64,000 nt of DNA from Desulfovibrio subterraneus (GCF_013340285.1 NZ_BLVO01000013.1:851574-915573); one strand, 5' to 3'. Numbered from the stretch's first letter, positions 20,189 to 29,345 are shown. The notes: generated by a model from the sequence alone, not told the origin. A program made the numbers and translations.

Positions 20189-20935
20189 ATGAAACGGTTC
20201 ATTTTCACACTGGTAATGACGTTGGGTCTGGTCTCTTCCGCATACTCTGCAGAAATCATGGTGTCAGCTGCCGCCAGTTTGACGGATGCTTTTACCGAAA
20301 TCGAGGCTCGTTACGAAAAGCTGCATCCCGATACGGATGTGGTCATGAACTTTGCCGCTTCCGGCCCCCTGTATAAGCAGATAGAGCAGGGCGCACCTGT
20401 TGACGTGTTTGCCTCTGCCAATGCAAAGTGGATGGACAAGGCTGTTGAGCAGGGTTTTGCGGACAAGAAAAACGTGACCATATTTGCCCAGAACAGCTTG
20501 GTGCTGGCCGTGCCTGCGGGTAATCCTGCCAAGGTAGGTGCTGTGAAGGATCTGTCTTCTGCTCCGGTGCGCATGATTGCCGTGGGAACACCTGAAACCG
20601 TTCCCGCGGGGCAGTATGCCAAGGCCGCTCTGGTAAAGCTCGGCATGTGGGACACGCTTGCCCCCAAGTTTGTGTATGGCGAATCCGTCAGACAGGTTCT
20701 GGATTATCTTGTTCGCGGCGAGGTTGATGCCGCCTTTGTATACGGAACCGATGCTGCCAAGGGCGGCGCTGCGGTGACCACGGTTGCGGAAATTCCCCTC
20801 GAAAAGCCTGTTGCATACCCTGCAGCCGTATTGAACAAGGCTCCCAATCCGTCCGGTGCGGCTTCCTTCTTCTCTTTCCTGAATGGCGAAGAAGGGCGTG
20901 AAGTATTGAAGAAATATGGATTCAAGGTTCAGTAG
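20189..20935 (+). CDS. modA: Molybdate ABC transporter periplasmic binding protein
   Basis: Captures the oxyanion in the periplasm. The 248-residue protein has a signal peptide (MKRFIFTLVMTLGLVSSAYS, cleavage near residue 20), no lipobox cysteine, and the ModA core: VSAAASLTDAFTEIE, FAASGPLYKQIEQGAPVDVF and VTIFAQNSLVLAVP. It lies 18 bp after modB and 21 bp before modC. Sequence does not distinguish molybdate from tungstate as the main substrate. Confidence 0.93.
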   Translation: MKRFIFTLVMTLGLVSSAYSAEIMVSAAASLTDAFTEIEARYEKLHPDTDVVMNFAASGPLYKQIEQGAPVDVFASANAKWMDKAVEQGFADKKNVTIFAQNSLVLAVPAGNPAKVGAVKDLSSAPVRMIAVGTPETVPAGQYAKAALVKLGMWDTLAPKFVYGESVRQVLDYLVRGEVDAAFVYGTDAAKGGAAVTTVAEIPLEKPVAYPAAVLNKAPNPSGAASFFSFLNGEEGREVLKKYGFKVQ

Positions 20936-20956
20936 ACCTGAGGAAGTTGTGATCCC

Positions 20957-21733
20957 ATGCAGTTTGACATCGACATTGAAGTGAGACTTGGCGATTGCCG
21001 CAAGTCCCTGTTCTGCCGGAAGGAGGGGCGTGTTTTCGAGCTGAAGACCCGCCTTGCCTGCGATGTCCGCAATCTTGTGCTTGCCGGGCCGTCAGGTTCC
21101 GGAAAATCCATTACCCTGCAGGCAGTTGCGGGGCTGGTGCAGCCGGATTCCGGCAGAATAGCCATAGGCAGCCACGTGTTCTATGATTCAGCGCAGGGGA
21201 TCAATGTGCTGCCGCAGCAGCGTCGCATAGGGTATGTGTTTCAGGATTATGCGCTCTTTCCGCACTGCACGGTGCGGGAAAACGTGGTGTTCGGCATGAA
21301 GCGCTGGAGCAAGCGGCTCTCGCGTGAAGAACTGAAGACGGTTGATGAGGTGCTGGACGTGTTCGGGCTTGGCCAGATTGCAAACGCCCGACCTGCTGCC
21401 ATATCCGGCGGCCAGCGTCAGCGGACGGCTTTGGCCAGAGCCTTGGCCTCCAAACCGGAAGTTCTGCTGCTGGACGAACCGTTTTCGGCGCTGGACCAGC
21501 CCCTGCGGCTGCGTATGCGCGAAGAGCTTGCACGTATTCTGAATCACTATTCCATTCCGATGATTCTGGTGACGCACGACATAGACGAAGCCTGCTATTT
21601 TGCCGACACCGTTGCCGTGTATGCCGAGGGTGGCGTGCGCGATATTCTGGATGCGGAAGAACTGGCAGGGCGCGGCGAAAATATGGCCGGTTCCGTGGGA
21701 ACAGTCATCCAGTCTGCCTATAATTTGCAGTAG
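20957..21733 (+). CDS. modC: Molybdate ABC transporter ATP-binding protein
   Basis: Energises the transporter. The 258-residue protein has Walker A (GPSGSGKS near 37-44), the ABC signature SGGQRQRTALARAL and Walker B VLLLDEPFSALD. It lacks the C-terminal TOBE/Mop domain common in ModC, so it is a short form. Downstream is a bidirectional terminator shared with dapA. Confidence 0.88.
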   Translation: MQFDIDIEVRLGDCRKSLFCRKEGRVFELKTRLACDVRNLVLAGPSGSGKSITLQAVAGLVQPDSGRIAIGSHVFYDSAQGINVLPQQRRIGYVFQDYALFPHCTVRENVVFGMKRWSKRLSREELKTVDEVLDVFGLGQIANARPAAISGGQRQRTALARALASKPEVLLLDEPFSALDQPLRLRMREELARILNHYSIPMILVTHDIDEACYFADTVAVYAEGGVRDILDAEELAGRGENMAGSVGTVIQSAYNLQ

Positions 21734-21766
21734 TCATCCCGACTGTTCCCGAGACCTGGAAAAACA

Positions 21767-21800
21767 AAAGCCCGCAGGCAGCGCCTGCGGGCTTTCGTTT
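21767..21800. terminator. Bidirectional terminator between modC and dapA
   Basis: AAGCCCGCAGGC pairs with GCCTGCGGGCTT around a 3-nt loop, with A-rich sequence on one side and T-rich on the other, between convergent genes. Confidence 0.93.
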
Positions 21801-21825
21801 TGGTCAGAACAGAATGTCTAGCCGA

Positions 21826-22707
21826 CTAGCCGAGCAGGCCGTGGGACTGCAGGCAGCACCGCAGGGTCTTCTCGTTATTTTCCATGAGGGGAACAAGAGG
21901 CAGGCGCAGCTCAAGGCCTATCTTGCCCATCATGGAAAGGGCGGTTTTTACGGGAATGGGGTTGGTTTCTATGAACATGGCTCTGCACAGGCCCTGCATA
22001 CCGAAGTGCAGCTTGCGGGCCGTGGCGATGTCACCTTCCTTGAAGGCTTTGCACATGCTCGACATCTTTCCGGGAATGATGTTGGACACAACGGAAATAA
22101 CACCGCAACCGCCGAGAGAAAGCAGAGGCAGCACAGTGAAATCGTCGCCGGAAAGAACCTGGAAGTCCGGTCCGCACTGTTCGATGATGTCTGAAACCTG
22201 AGTCAGGTTGGCCGTGGCTTCCTTCACACCCTTCACCTGCGGAATATCCTTGAACAGACGGGCAAGGGTACAGGGCAGCATGTTGGTGCCGGTGCGGCCG
22301 GGAACATTGTAGAGAACAAAGGGCATGTCCACTTCGCCGGCAATGGCCTTGAAGTGCTGATACAGCCCTTCCTGCGTGGGTTTGTTGTAGTAGGGCGTGA
22401 TGAGCAGAGCACCGTCGGCACCGGCTTCTTTGGCGAATCTGGTGAGATCGATGGCTTCTTTGGTATTATTGGAACCTGCACCGGCCAGAACCGGCACCCG
22501 CTTGTTGGCCTGTTCCACACAAATGCGGATGACTTCGCGATGTTCCTCGTGTGAAAGAGTGGCGGACTCACCGGTTGTGCCGCAGGGGACGAGACCGTTG
22601 ATGCCCTGTTCAATCTGCCACTCGATCAGTTCCCTGTAGCGCTCTTCATCGATAACGCCATCCTTGAAAGGCGTTACCAGCGCTGTAAACGCACCCGTAA
22701 ACTGCAT
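21826..22707 (-). CDS. dapA: 4-hydroxy-tetrahydrodipicolinate synthase
   Basis: Condenses pyruvate and aspartate semialdehyde in lysine and meso-diaminopimelate synthesis. The 293-residue TIM-barrel protein has [19 protein letters not shown] (about 38-56), the catalytic tyrosine in [12 protein letters not shown] and the Schiff-base lysine in [11 protein letters not shown]. It follows dapF by 71 bp on the same strand, so two steps of one pathway are adjacent. A ribosome binding site GAGGAGG-like sequence precedes the ATG. Confidence 0.97.
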   Translation of the reverse strand: MQFTGAFTALVTPFKDGVIDEERYRELIEWQIEQGINGLVPCGTTGESATLSHEEHREVIRICVEQANKRVPVLAGAGSNNTKEAIDLTRFAKEAGADGALLITPYYNKPTQEGLYQHFKAIAGEVDMPFVLYNVPGRTGTNMLPCTLARLFKDIPQVKGVKEATANLTQVSDIIEQCGPDFQVLSGDDFTVLPLLSLGGCGVISVVSNIIPGKMSSMCKAFKEGDIATARKLHFGMQGLCRAMFIETNPIPVKTALSMMGKIGLELRLPLVPLMENNEKTLRCCLQSHGLLG

Positions 22708-22778
22708 ATAGCCTCCTCTTCTCGCTGTCGGAGCGTTCGTCCGCTTCTGGAATTGCGGACGAGCGGGCCGTTTGTTCC

Positions 22779-23624
22779 TTAGGGTAGGGTGAGGCCGAGA
22801 GCCTCAAGATACATTTCACCGGAATAGACGTTCAGCGCCTTGCCCTTGAGGTGGACGCATCCATTTTCAATGGATATGCCGAGTATTTCACCGCCGGAGC
22901 TGCGGACATTGACGGATGATTCCGTAAGTCCCAGAGCGTTGGTGACAACCACACCTGCCGCGGCACCAGTGCCGCAGGCATAGGTTTCGTCTTCCACGCC
23001 GCGTTCGTAGGTGCGCAGATGAATGTTATTCCGGTCCAGCACGGTCACAAAGTTCGCGTTGGTTCCGGCAGGGGCGAATGCCGCGTGATAGCGGACATGC
23101 GCACCAAGGGTTTTCACGTTCAGACCTGCCGCATCGTCATGGATGTAAACGGCGTGCGGTACACCAGTGTTCACGAAGTGAATTGTGCCTTCAAGACCGG
23201 GCATATCGACGGACTTGTTCAGTTCAAGTCCCTTGGGCGGGGTGAGCTGTACCTTTACCTCGCAGTTCTCGACATCCACCTCAGCACGGATGGGGCCTGC
23301 GTCGGACCCGAAGGTGTGCACCGGACCGGCAAATCCCAGCTTTACTGCCAGCAGACCGGCGCAACGCGATGCATTGCCGCACATTTCTGCCCGGGAACCG
23401 TCTGCGTTGTAGAAATGCCAGCGGTAATCAACTGAGGCATCGGGAGCCTCTTCAAGAAAGACAAGGCCGTCTGCTCCGACGCCAAAGGCGCGGCGGCAGA
23501 CTTTTTTTGCCCAGTCCGCCATGGCTGACACGGGCAGCGCAAGCTTTCTGTTGTCAATGAACACGAAGTCGTTGCCGCAGCCCTGCATCTTATGGATGGG
23601 GACTGCATTCATGTTCCTGTTCAA
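22779..23624 (-). CDS. dapF: Diaminopimelate epimerase
   Basis: Converts LL- to meso-diaminopimelate. The 281-residue protein has the two catalytic cysteines in EMCGNASRC and [12 protein letters not shown], and the N-terminal [12 protein letters not shown]. The start is taken as TTG at 23624 because AAGGAG sits 7 nt upstream of it; an ATG four codons later lies too far from that box. It lies 51 bp downstream of the UshA-like selenoprotein candidate. Confidence 0.95.
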   Translation of the reverse strand: MNRNMNAVPIHKMQGCGNDFVFIDNRKLALPVSAMADWAKKVCRRAFGVGADGLVFLEEAPDASVDYRWHFYNADGSRAEMCGNASRCAGLLAVKLGFAGPVHTFGSDAGPIRAEVDVENCEVKVQLTPPKGLELNKSVDMPGLEGTIHFVNTGVPHAVYIHDDAAGLNVKTLGAHVRYHAAFAPAGTNANFVTVLDRNNIHLRTYERGVEDETYACGTGAAAGVVVTNALGLTESSVNVRSSGGEILGISIENGCVHLKGKALNVYSGEMYLEALGLTLP

Positions 23625-23675
23625 CGAATAACTCCTTGCAATGTATGCGATATGTGCCCGTTCTCGCGTTTATAT

Positions 23676-24566
23676 TCATGGGGTGGGCATGGCTTCGATC
23701 ACCGGGTCCGGCGGAACGGAGTCGTCAAGATTGACAACGGGGAAGCGGACGTTGTCAATCTCTTTCCATTCCCAGTCCCGGGTTCTCCGGGGCCATTCCA
23801 TGAGTTCCAGCACTGCCAGCGCCTTGCCTTTGGCGTAGCCTCTGGCCCATAAAATGGTTCCTTTCGAGTCCATGTTGCCCCGCATTCCTCCACCTGCGCC
23901 ACTGCCGAGCAGAACATCGTAATGTCCGGAGGCAGCAGCGAGAAATTCCCGTTCCGTGGGGGTTCCCCACGGGCTGACCCCTATCACGAGGTCACATTCG
24001 GCACGGAGCGTGTCCGCAATCCGAATGAGTTCAGCGTCTGACGCGGAAGGATCGTTCTGTACTGCGGGGAACAGAACAACCCCTATACGCCTTTCTCCGA
24101 TGACACTCTGCTGCACAACCGGTCTTTGGTCAACAAGGCGGAAGCCGTTAGGCACTTTGCCTGTATGCCCTAAAAACCAATCATGCGCAGTGGTTCCCAT
24201 CCACCCTACGTCTACCTGCATGCGTTCAAAAGCGGTGATGAGGTAGGGTGCAGACTCCGGAGCAAGCTCGCCGCCTGCGGCAGTGGTAAATTCACCAGCG
24301 CCGCCGATGACGATGGCAGGGCCCAGAATCTTGAATGATGCAATTTTACCGGCCCGCCGGGCCAGCCCTCCGATCGTTTTACCGCCTCAGGAAGGGCAGG
24401 GGAGAAGCTCGCCATACCCGTTGGCAAAAAACACAATGCGCAGAACGGGAAGGTTCTGCGCGTCGTGTGCTTCTGCCGCTTTTCCCGTGAGCAATGCAAG
24501 CACACTCAACAGGACGGCAAGGATGGCAGTTCGGCCGGCGCCGGTCAGGCGCCTTGTTCTACTCAT
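23676..24566 (-). CDS. UshA-like selenoprotein candidate with an in-frame UGA (Sec60)
   Basis: One open frame of 296 residues if the TGA at 24387-24389 is read as selenocysteine. Residues 1-33 look like a signal peptide, so the protein should act outside the cytoplasm. The next part, VLRIVFFANGYGELLPCPS, then U60, then GGKTIGGLARRAGK, matches the first strand and GGLARR motif of UshA/5'-nucleotidase-like proteins, with UGA at a cysteine position, creating C57-P-S-U60. Later segments (IGVVLFPAVQ, CDLVIGVSPWGTP, HYDVLLGSGAGGG) follow the fold but lack the metal-binding histidines of true nucleotidases. The ATG overlaps the HU gene end by 8 nt. A hairpin lies 21 nt after the UGA. Alternative: a recent nonsense mutation. 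Confidence 0.78.
24349..24365 (-). promoter_or_regulatory. SECIS-like hairpin downstream of the in-frame UGA
   Basis: On the minus strand CTGGCCC and GGGCCGG form a 7-bp stem (one T-G pair) with loop GGC, beginning 21 nt after the UGA and placing the loop about 28 nt from it. Bacterial SECIS elements have a short stem-loop in this window, usually with a G at the start of the loop. Confidence 0.6.
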
Positions 24567-24834
24567 TGAGAAATTCTTTGAGTTCCTTGCCGGCCCTGAA
24601 AAAGGGAAGCTGTTTAGGGTTAACCTTAACAATTTCACCGGTTTTGGGGTTTCTTCCGGTATATCCGCCGTAATCTTTGAGTTTGAAGCTGCCAAAGCCG
24701 CGAATTTCAACGCGGTCGCCGTTGGCAAGGGCGGATTTCATGCTGTCTACGAAGATATTGACCACGGTGGTCGCTTCTTCAATTGAGATGTTGTTCTCGT
24801 CGGACAGGGTCTTGATGAGTTCACTTTTGTTCAT
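24559..24834 (-). CDS. HU/IHF family DNA-binding protein
   Basis: A 91-residue nucleoid protein. It has the HU/IHF core RVEIRGFGSFKLKDYGGYTG and RNPKTGEIVKV with the DNA-intercalating proline, and ends KELKEFLNE. It resembles the IHF beta type more than HU. The ATG at 24834 has GGAG 6 nt upstream. It overlaps the UshA-like gene by 8 nt, so both are translated from one message. Confidence 0.93.
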   Translation of the reverse strand: MNKSELIKTLSDENNISIEEATTVVNIFVDSMKSALANGDRVEIRGFGSFKLKDYGGYTGRNPKTGEIVKVNPKQLPFFRAGKELKEFLNE

Positions 24835-24957
24835 CACCTACTCCGGGCAAATGCGGGCATGTGGGCATGCGCTGTGGTTAGAGATCAAGAATTTTGCAGC
24901 TAACACAAATTGGGCATGTGGAGTATGTAATAAATCATTCTGATATTCAAGCGGTTA

Positions 24958-25779
24958 TTAGAAGAAACTCTTTGTCTCAGTTAAAAAAGGGCCGTCGGCA
25001 ATCTTGTCGCGCAGTGAAACACGCATGCGTTGCAACTTGACCGCAAGGGCAAACATATCTTGTGCTGCAGGCGAACCCGGCGCCATTTTCAGCAGCGGTT
25101 TCTGCTTTCTGACGGATTCAGTGACCATTCTGTCATGGCGGATGCCGCCAAGCAGGTGCGGGGTGAAGCCGAGGAACTTGTCACATGCCGCAGCAAGGCG
25201 CCTGAAGGTTATTTCCTCTTCGCGCTTGTCTTCAACCTGGTTCACGATAACGTGGAAATCCCGCACACCGTGCTGCGTGGCAAGCACTTTCATGAGCGCG
25301 TAGCTGTCTGTCAGCGAAGTAGGCTCCGGAGTTACGATGATCAGGCGTACATGCGTCATGGCACCAAAAGCCAGAACCGTGGGATTTATCCCTGCGCCGA
25401 TGTCCATGAAAAGATAGTCGTACCCTGTGAACAGCGGGTCCAGCTTGCGAAAGAGCATGGCGCGCAGGTCGGAATCCATCTCGACCAATTCAGGTACGCC
25501 GGATGCCGCCGGAAGGAAGTCGAAGCCGCCCGGTTCGATGTGGACAGCTATTTCCCGCGGGTCCATATCAGAATCCAGCAGATTCTGCATGTTGTTTTCG
25601 GGAGCGACGCCCATGAGTACGTCAAGGTTTGCGAGCCCGAGATCGCAGTCCATGAGAAGCAGGGGAAAACCCCCGCGGAACATGCAGTATCCGAGATTGA
25701 GAGCGATGTTGGATTTTCCTACGCCGCCCTTGCCGCTGAGTACGGAAACACTGAGAGTTCTGTTCGTGCGCATGTTCAT
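24958..25779 (-). CDS. FlhG/MinD-like ATPase
   Basis: A 273-residue ParA/MinD-family ATPase with the deviant Walker A SGKGGVGKSNIALNLG (about 15-30), the DCDLGLANLDVLMG stretch and DYLFMDIGAG. Among this family the closest look is to FlhG/YlxH (FleN), which controls number and position of polar flagella, but a MinD-like role is possible. No flhF gene is adjacent. It follows the diguanylate cyclase gene by 8 bp. Confidence 0.85.
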   Translation of the reverse strand: MNMRTNRTLSVSVLSGKGGVGKSNIALNLGYCMFRGGFPLLLMDCDLGLANLDVLMGVAPENNMQNLLDSDMDPREIAVHIEPGGFDFLPAASGVPELVEMDSDLRAMLFRKLDPLFTGYDYLFMDIGAGINPTVLAFGAMTHVRLIIVTPEPTSLTDSYALMKVLATQHGVRDFHVIVNQVEDKREEEITFRRLAAACDKFLGFTPHLLGGIRHDRMVTESVRKQKPLLKMAPGSPAAQDMFALAVKLQRMRVSLRDKIADGPFLTETKSFF

Positions 25780-25787
25780 ACCGGGTA

Positions 25788-26657
25788 TTAATCAGTTCCT
25801 GAAAAGAGGAACTGTTTTTCATTGGAGTGTACCATGGTGGAGCGGTCGTATTCGAAATCCGGTTTCTGCCGGGCAACGTGTACGCAATTTTTTCCGCTTG
25901 TTTTCGCCTCGTAGAGAGCCTTGTCAGCCAGTTCCATGAGCTGGGTGATGGATGTGCTTCCCCGGCCGTTCATACAGGCCACCCCGGCGGAAAAAGTGCA
26001 GGAGAAGGGCTCGTGATTTTCACAGCCGAACTTCTGCTCAGAAAATTGCTGCAAAACTCGTTCCACCATCGATTTTGTCTTGAGTGCACTGGCTCCGGGA
26101 AGCAGCAGGGCGAATTCCTCGCCTCCGAGGCGGGCGGCAACATCGTATACGCGTTTGGCTTCGATAAGAACATCGGCAAGACCGCAGAGTACCTCGTCCC
26201 CGCATGGGTGACCGTAGGTGTCGTTTACGTTCTTGAAGTTGTCTATGTCTATGATGACAAGACTGACTGTGCTGTTGCTGCGCTCCACGCGCTCGGCTTC
26301 CATCTGCATCTTGCGGTTGAAAGCCCTGCGGTTTTCAAGGCCGGTAAGCGGATCGTGCTCGGATTGATGGGCAAGATCCTCAAGGGCGTTGAGCAGATTG
26401 TTCAGGTTCAGGCACGCCGATTCGTCCAGCGAAAGGGCAAGCCATTCCTGCAGGCCATAGAGTTTTGCCACATCGTTCCACTGTTCGACAGTGACGCCGG
26501 ACAGCATGCGCGTAACGGCTATGAGGCCGTCCTTGGGGCCATCCGTACGTTCCCTTGCGAGCTGGAGCAGCAGGTCCCGCAACGAATCCAGCTCACACGA
26601 CAGCGGACGCAGGTCTTCGGGGATGTCCCGGGAGCCGTATGTCTTAATTTTCTGCAT
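25788..26657 (-). CDS. Diguanylate cyclase (GGDEF)
   Basis: Makes cyclic di-GMP from two GTP. The 289-residue protein has an unassigned helical N-terminal region (1-115) and a GGDEF domain from about 116 (DPLTGLENRRAFNRKMQMEA) with active site GGEEF. The product-inhibition I-site RVYD lies five residues before GGEEF, so feedback control is likely intact. No membrane segment is seen. The ATG at 26657 overlaps the prfB end by 14 nt. A PilZ protein, a possible c-di-GMP receptor, is encoded about 3.7 kb away. Confidence 0.94.
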   Translation of the reverse strand: MQKIKTYGSRDIPEDLRPLSCELDSLRDLLLQLARERTDGPKDGLIAVTRMLSGVTVEQWNDVAKLYGLQEWLALSLDESACLNLNNLLNALEDLAHQSEHDPLTGLENRRAFNRKMQMEAERVERSNSTVSLVIIDIDNFKNVNDTYGHPCGDEVLCGLADVLIEAKRVYDVAARLGGEEFALLLPGASALKTKSMVERVLQQFSEQKFGCENHEPFSCTFSAGVACMNGRGSTSITQLMELADKALYEAKTSGKNCVHVARQKPDFEYDRSTMVHSNEKQFLFSGTD

Positions 26658-27754
26658 GGAGATACAACAGGAAATCTCTCAGGAATACATCGATCTTACC
26701 GTTGAGCACGGCTTCGACGTCTCCCATTTCCGAGTTTGTCCGATGGTCTTTGACCAACCGGTATGGCTGGAGGGTGTAGGTGCGAATCTGGCTGCCGAAA
26801 CTGATATCCATCTTGTTGGCGTATTCGGCCTGCCGTTCGTCCTGCCGTTTGCGCAGTTCGAGATCGTATATTCTTGCCTTGAGAATCTGCATGGCAGAAT
26901 CGCGGTTCGCATGCTGCGACTTCTCATTCTGGCACTGGGCCACGGTGCCGGTGGGAATGTGCGTGATGCGCACAGCGGAGCTGGTGGTGTTAACGCTCTG
27001 CCCGCCGGGGCCGCTGGAACGGAAGAAGTCAATGCGAAGGTCTGCTTCCTTGACGTCTACCACGATATCGTCTCCGGCATCGGGAATCACATCCACAGAC
27101 GCGAACGAGGTGTGGCGTCTGCCCGAAGAGTCGAAGGGTGAAATGCGGATGAGGCGGTGAATGCCCCGTTCACCCTTGAGCAGGCCATAGGTGTTCGTAC
27201 CGCGAATACGCAGGGTTACGCTTTTGATGCCTGCTTCATCCCCGTCCAGAAAATCGAGGTATTCTGCCTTGAAGCCCTGCGCGTCTGCCCAGCGCACATA
27301 CATGCGCAGAAGCATCTGCGCCCAGTCCTGCGCCTCGGTGCCGCCTGCGCCAGGATGAATTTCCAGAATGGCATCCTTGGAATCTTCCGGCGCGGAAAGA
27401 AGCATGTTCATTTCCGTTATCTGCAGCAATTCTTCAAGCAGGTTGGTCTGCGCTTCAAGGGTTTCCAGAATTTCGGCACTCTGATCCTCTTCTGCGAGCA
27501 GCAGCCATTCTTCAAGGTCTTCCTTGGCGCGCTTGAGAGCTTGCAGGCGGTTCACCTCTGTCTCAAGGCTGCTTTTTTCCTGCAAAACAGGAGTAAGCTT
27601 ATCCGGCTTATCCCATGCTCCGGGGCTGGAAAGCTGTTTTTCTATTTCGTCGAGACGGGCTTGGGAGGCATCAAGGTCAAAGCCGCCTCCACAGGGTTGA
27701 AAATTGCTCGAAAAGAGTTTGGCTTTGCGTACGCAGATCTGCAAGATGTAACAT
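26644..27754 (-). CDS. prfB: Peptide chain release factor 2, with programmed +1 frameshift
   Basis: Recognises UGA and UAA stop codons. The gene is read as 25 codons from ATG 27754 to CTT (27682-27680), then a +1 shift over the in-frame TGA (27679-27677) into GAC and on to the stop at 26644, giving 369 residues. The main frame has the GGQ motif (RSSGPGGQSVNTTSSAV) and the SPF stop-codon recognition motif (RISPFDSSG). The leader peptide MLHLADLRTQSQTLFEQFST then LWRRL and the slippery site match the E. coli arrangement, so RF2 level is autoregulated. The start lies 19 bp after lnt. A longer single-frame start at 27819 is rejected. Confidence 0.95.
27676..27690 (-). promoter_or_regulatory. prfB frameshift site
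   Basis: On the minus strand the order is GGAGG (27690-27686), a 3-nt spacer, CTT, TGA, C. This is the classical internal Shine-Dalgarno plus CUU-UGA-C shift cassette. Confidence 0.95.
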
Positions 27755-27773
27755 ATATTTATAGTCTGATTGG

Positions 27774-29282
27774 TTAAGGGTTCTTTCGCGTCATTCCGTA
27801 GCCAATGCACGACAGGCATGCGCCGATCAGCAGAACGTGGATGAACGTGAAGGCATTGTGATATGGTGTGGTCCGGCTGACGGTGGCGGCTATGCCGTTC
27901 ACGGTCTCAGCCCGGAACAGGGAACCTCTGGTTATGATGGTGCCTTTGGGGTCCACGATGGCGGAAATGCCGGTATTGGTGGATCGTATCAGATAACGTC
28001 CCTGTTCGATAGCCCTGAGCACGGCAAGGTGCAGGTGCTGCTCCGGAGCGGCAGTTTTGCCGAACCATGCATCGTTGCTGATGTTGACCAGCAGGTTTGC
28101 CCCTTCTTCCACTCGCTGCTGTGCCAGTTCCGGAAAAATGGTTTCGTAGCAGATGAGCACACCCAAGGCAAGATTGCTGTAAGAAACCGGATGGATGGCA
28201 GAACTGGTCTGGAACTCGCCTGTTCCCTCGAAAAATACTTCGAGGAAGGGCAGGTATTGGCCAAAGGGCAGGTACTCGCCGAAGGGAACAAGGTGCTCCT
28301 TGTCATACCAGCTATTCATCAACCCGTCGGGGGTGAGCAGATAGGCCCGGTTAAGGGTGTTCCACTTGCGGCCATCGGTTCCTGCGGCATATGCGGGGGT
28401 GCCCACCAGAAGCGGTGTTTTCTCCGCGACCACGAGTTCGCGGACGAGGGAAAGATATTCCTTCTTTTCCTGAAGGTAGAAGGGCATGGCGGTTTCCGGC
28501 CAGACTACAAGGTCGGCAGGAGCGTTGGTCAGGGCCCCGTGCGTCATGTCTACGTATCTGTGGACGGTGCCGTTCTGATAGGCGGGAACCCATTTCTGCC
28601 CCTGATCTATATTGCCCTGCACCATGATTGTGCGGACGGGAGCGGTTGTTTGTATGGGAGTGTTCCACGCAAACAGCGACCATGCTGCGCACAGGGCGAT
28701 TGCTGCAGTACCGGCTGCCAGCGGGGCGGGCTTGCGGGTTCTCGCAGCCTCGATGAGCTGGCATATGACAAACACCATGACACCGGAATAAGCATAGCTG
28801 CCCATGAGCGAGAGAGGCTGTAGTGCAGCGGGCCACGAGGCAAATGCCGAGGCAAGAATGGCCCACGGAAAGCCGGTGAACAGAGTGCCCCGAAGGAATT
28901 CGAGGGATGCCCAGAGCAGCCCTGCAAACAGTGCTCGCAGCATGGGCGGGAGTTTGTCGCGCATAAGGCGCACGCCAAGCGCAAACAACGCTGCATAGAG
29001 CGCCAGGTAGGTGGCAAGAAGGGCCGGAGCGGGCATGGCAAGTGACCAGTGCATTCCGGTCTGTTCTTCAAGCGGTACGGCCACCCAGTATATGCATGCC
29101 GTGTACCCGAGAATGCCGGCCAGAAGCGCCCGCCTGAAAACACTGGCGGAACGGGTTTCTCCGGTTGCCATGTAATAGAGGATGGCAGGAAAAATCAGAA
29201 CCAGCGGCGGCAGGTGCGCCAGTTGATTCGCCATTCCGAAAAAAAGGCCTGAGGCGGCGAGGAGGATGAGTAGTGCTTGCAT
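27774..29282 (-). CDS. lnt: Apolipoprotein N-acyltransferase
   Basis: Adds the third acyl chain to lipoproteins at the outer face of the inner membrane. The 502-residue protein has about six N-terminal membrane helices (residues 1-200) and a nitrilase-like periplasmic domain with the catalytic triad: glutamate near 262 (VVWPETAMPF), lysine near 326 (WYDKEHLVPFGEYLPFG) and cysteine near 377 (GVLICYETIF). A last membrane helix is at the C-terminus. No clear ribosome binding site precedes the ATG. It starts a run lnt-prfB-diguanylate cyclase-flhG-like, with the CBS protein gene terminated upstream. Confidence 0.95.
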   Translation of the reverse strand: MQALLILLAASGLFFGMANQLAHLPPLVLIFPAILYYMATGETRSASVFRRALLAGILGYTACIYWVAVPLEEQTGMHWSLAMPAPALLATYLALYAALFALGVRLMRDKLPPMLRALFAGLLWASLEFLRGTLFTGFPWAILASAFASWPAALQPLSLMGSYAYSGVMVFVICQLIEAARTRKPAPLAAGTAAIALCAAWSLFAWNTPIQTTAPVRTIMVQGNIDQGQKWVPAYQNGTVHRYVDMTHGALTNAPADLVVWPETAMPFYLQEKKEYLSLVRELVVAEKTPLLVGTPAYAAGTDGRKWNTLNRAYLLTPDGLMNSWYDKEHLVPFGEYLPFGQYLPFLEVFFEGTGEFQTSSAIHPVSYSNLALGVLICYETIFPELAQQRVEEGANLLVNISNDAWFGKTAAPEQHLHLAVLRAIEQGRYLIRSTNTGISAIVDPKGTIITRGSLFRAETVNGIAATVSRTTPYHNAFTFIHVLLIGACLSCIGYGMTRKNP

Positions 29283-29345
29283 GGTGCGCAGAGGAGAATG
29301 GGTTTTCGGGAAAAGGTCAAGAGGTAAAGACGCGTCGTTTAACCA

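Noticed and set aside
24387-24389. Reading the UGA as a simple pseudogene nonsense mutation
   Set aside because: Not excluded, but the frame on both sides is intact with conserved motifs and a hairpin is placed as a SECIS should be, so recoding is the better first hypothesis.
24212-24505. Separate open frame overlapping the UshA-like gene
   Set aside because: It is out of frame with the coherent protein and has no family resemblance; read-through of the UGA explains the region better.
27683-27819. Long single-frame prfB start at 27819
   Set aside because: It has no ribosome binding site or similarity and ignores the standard frameshift cassette.
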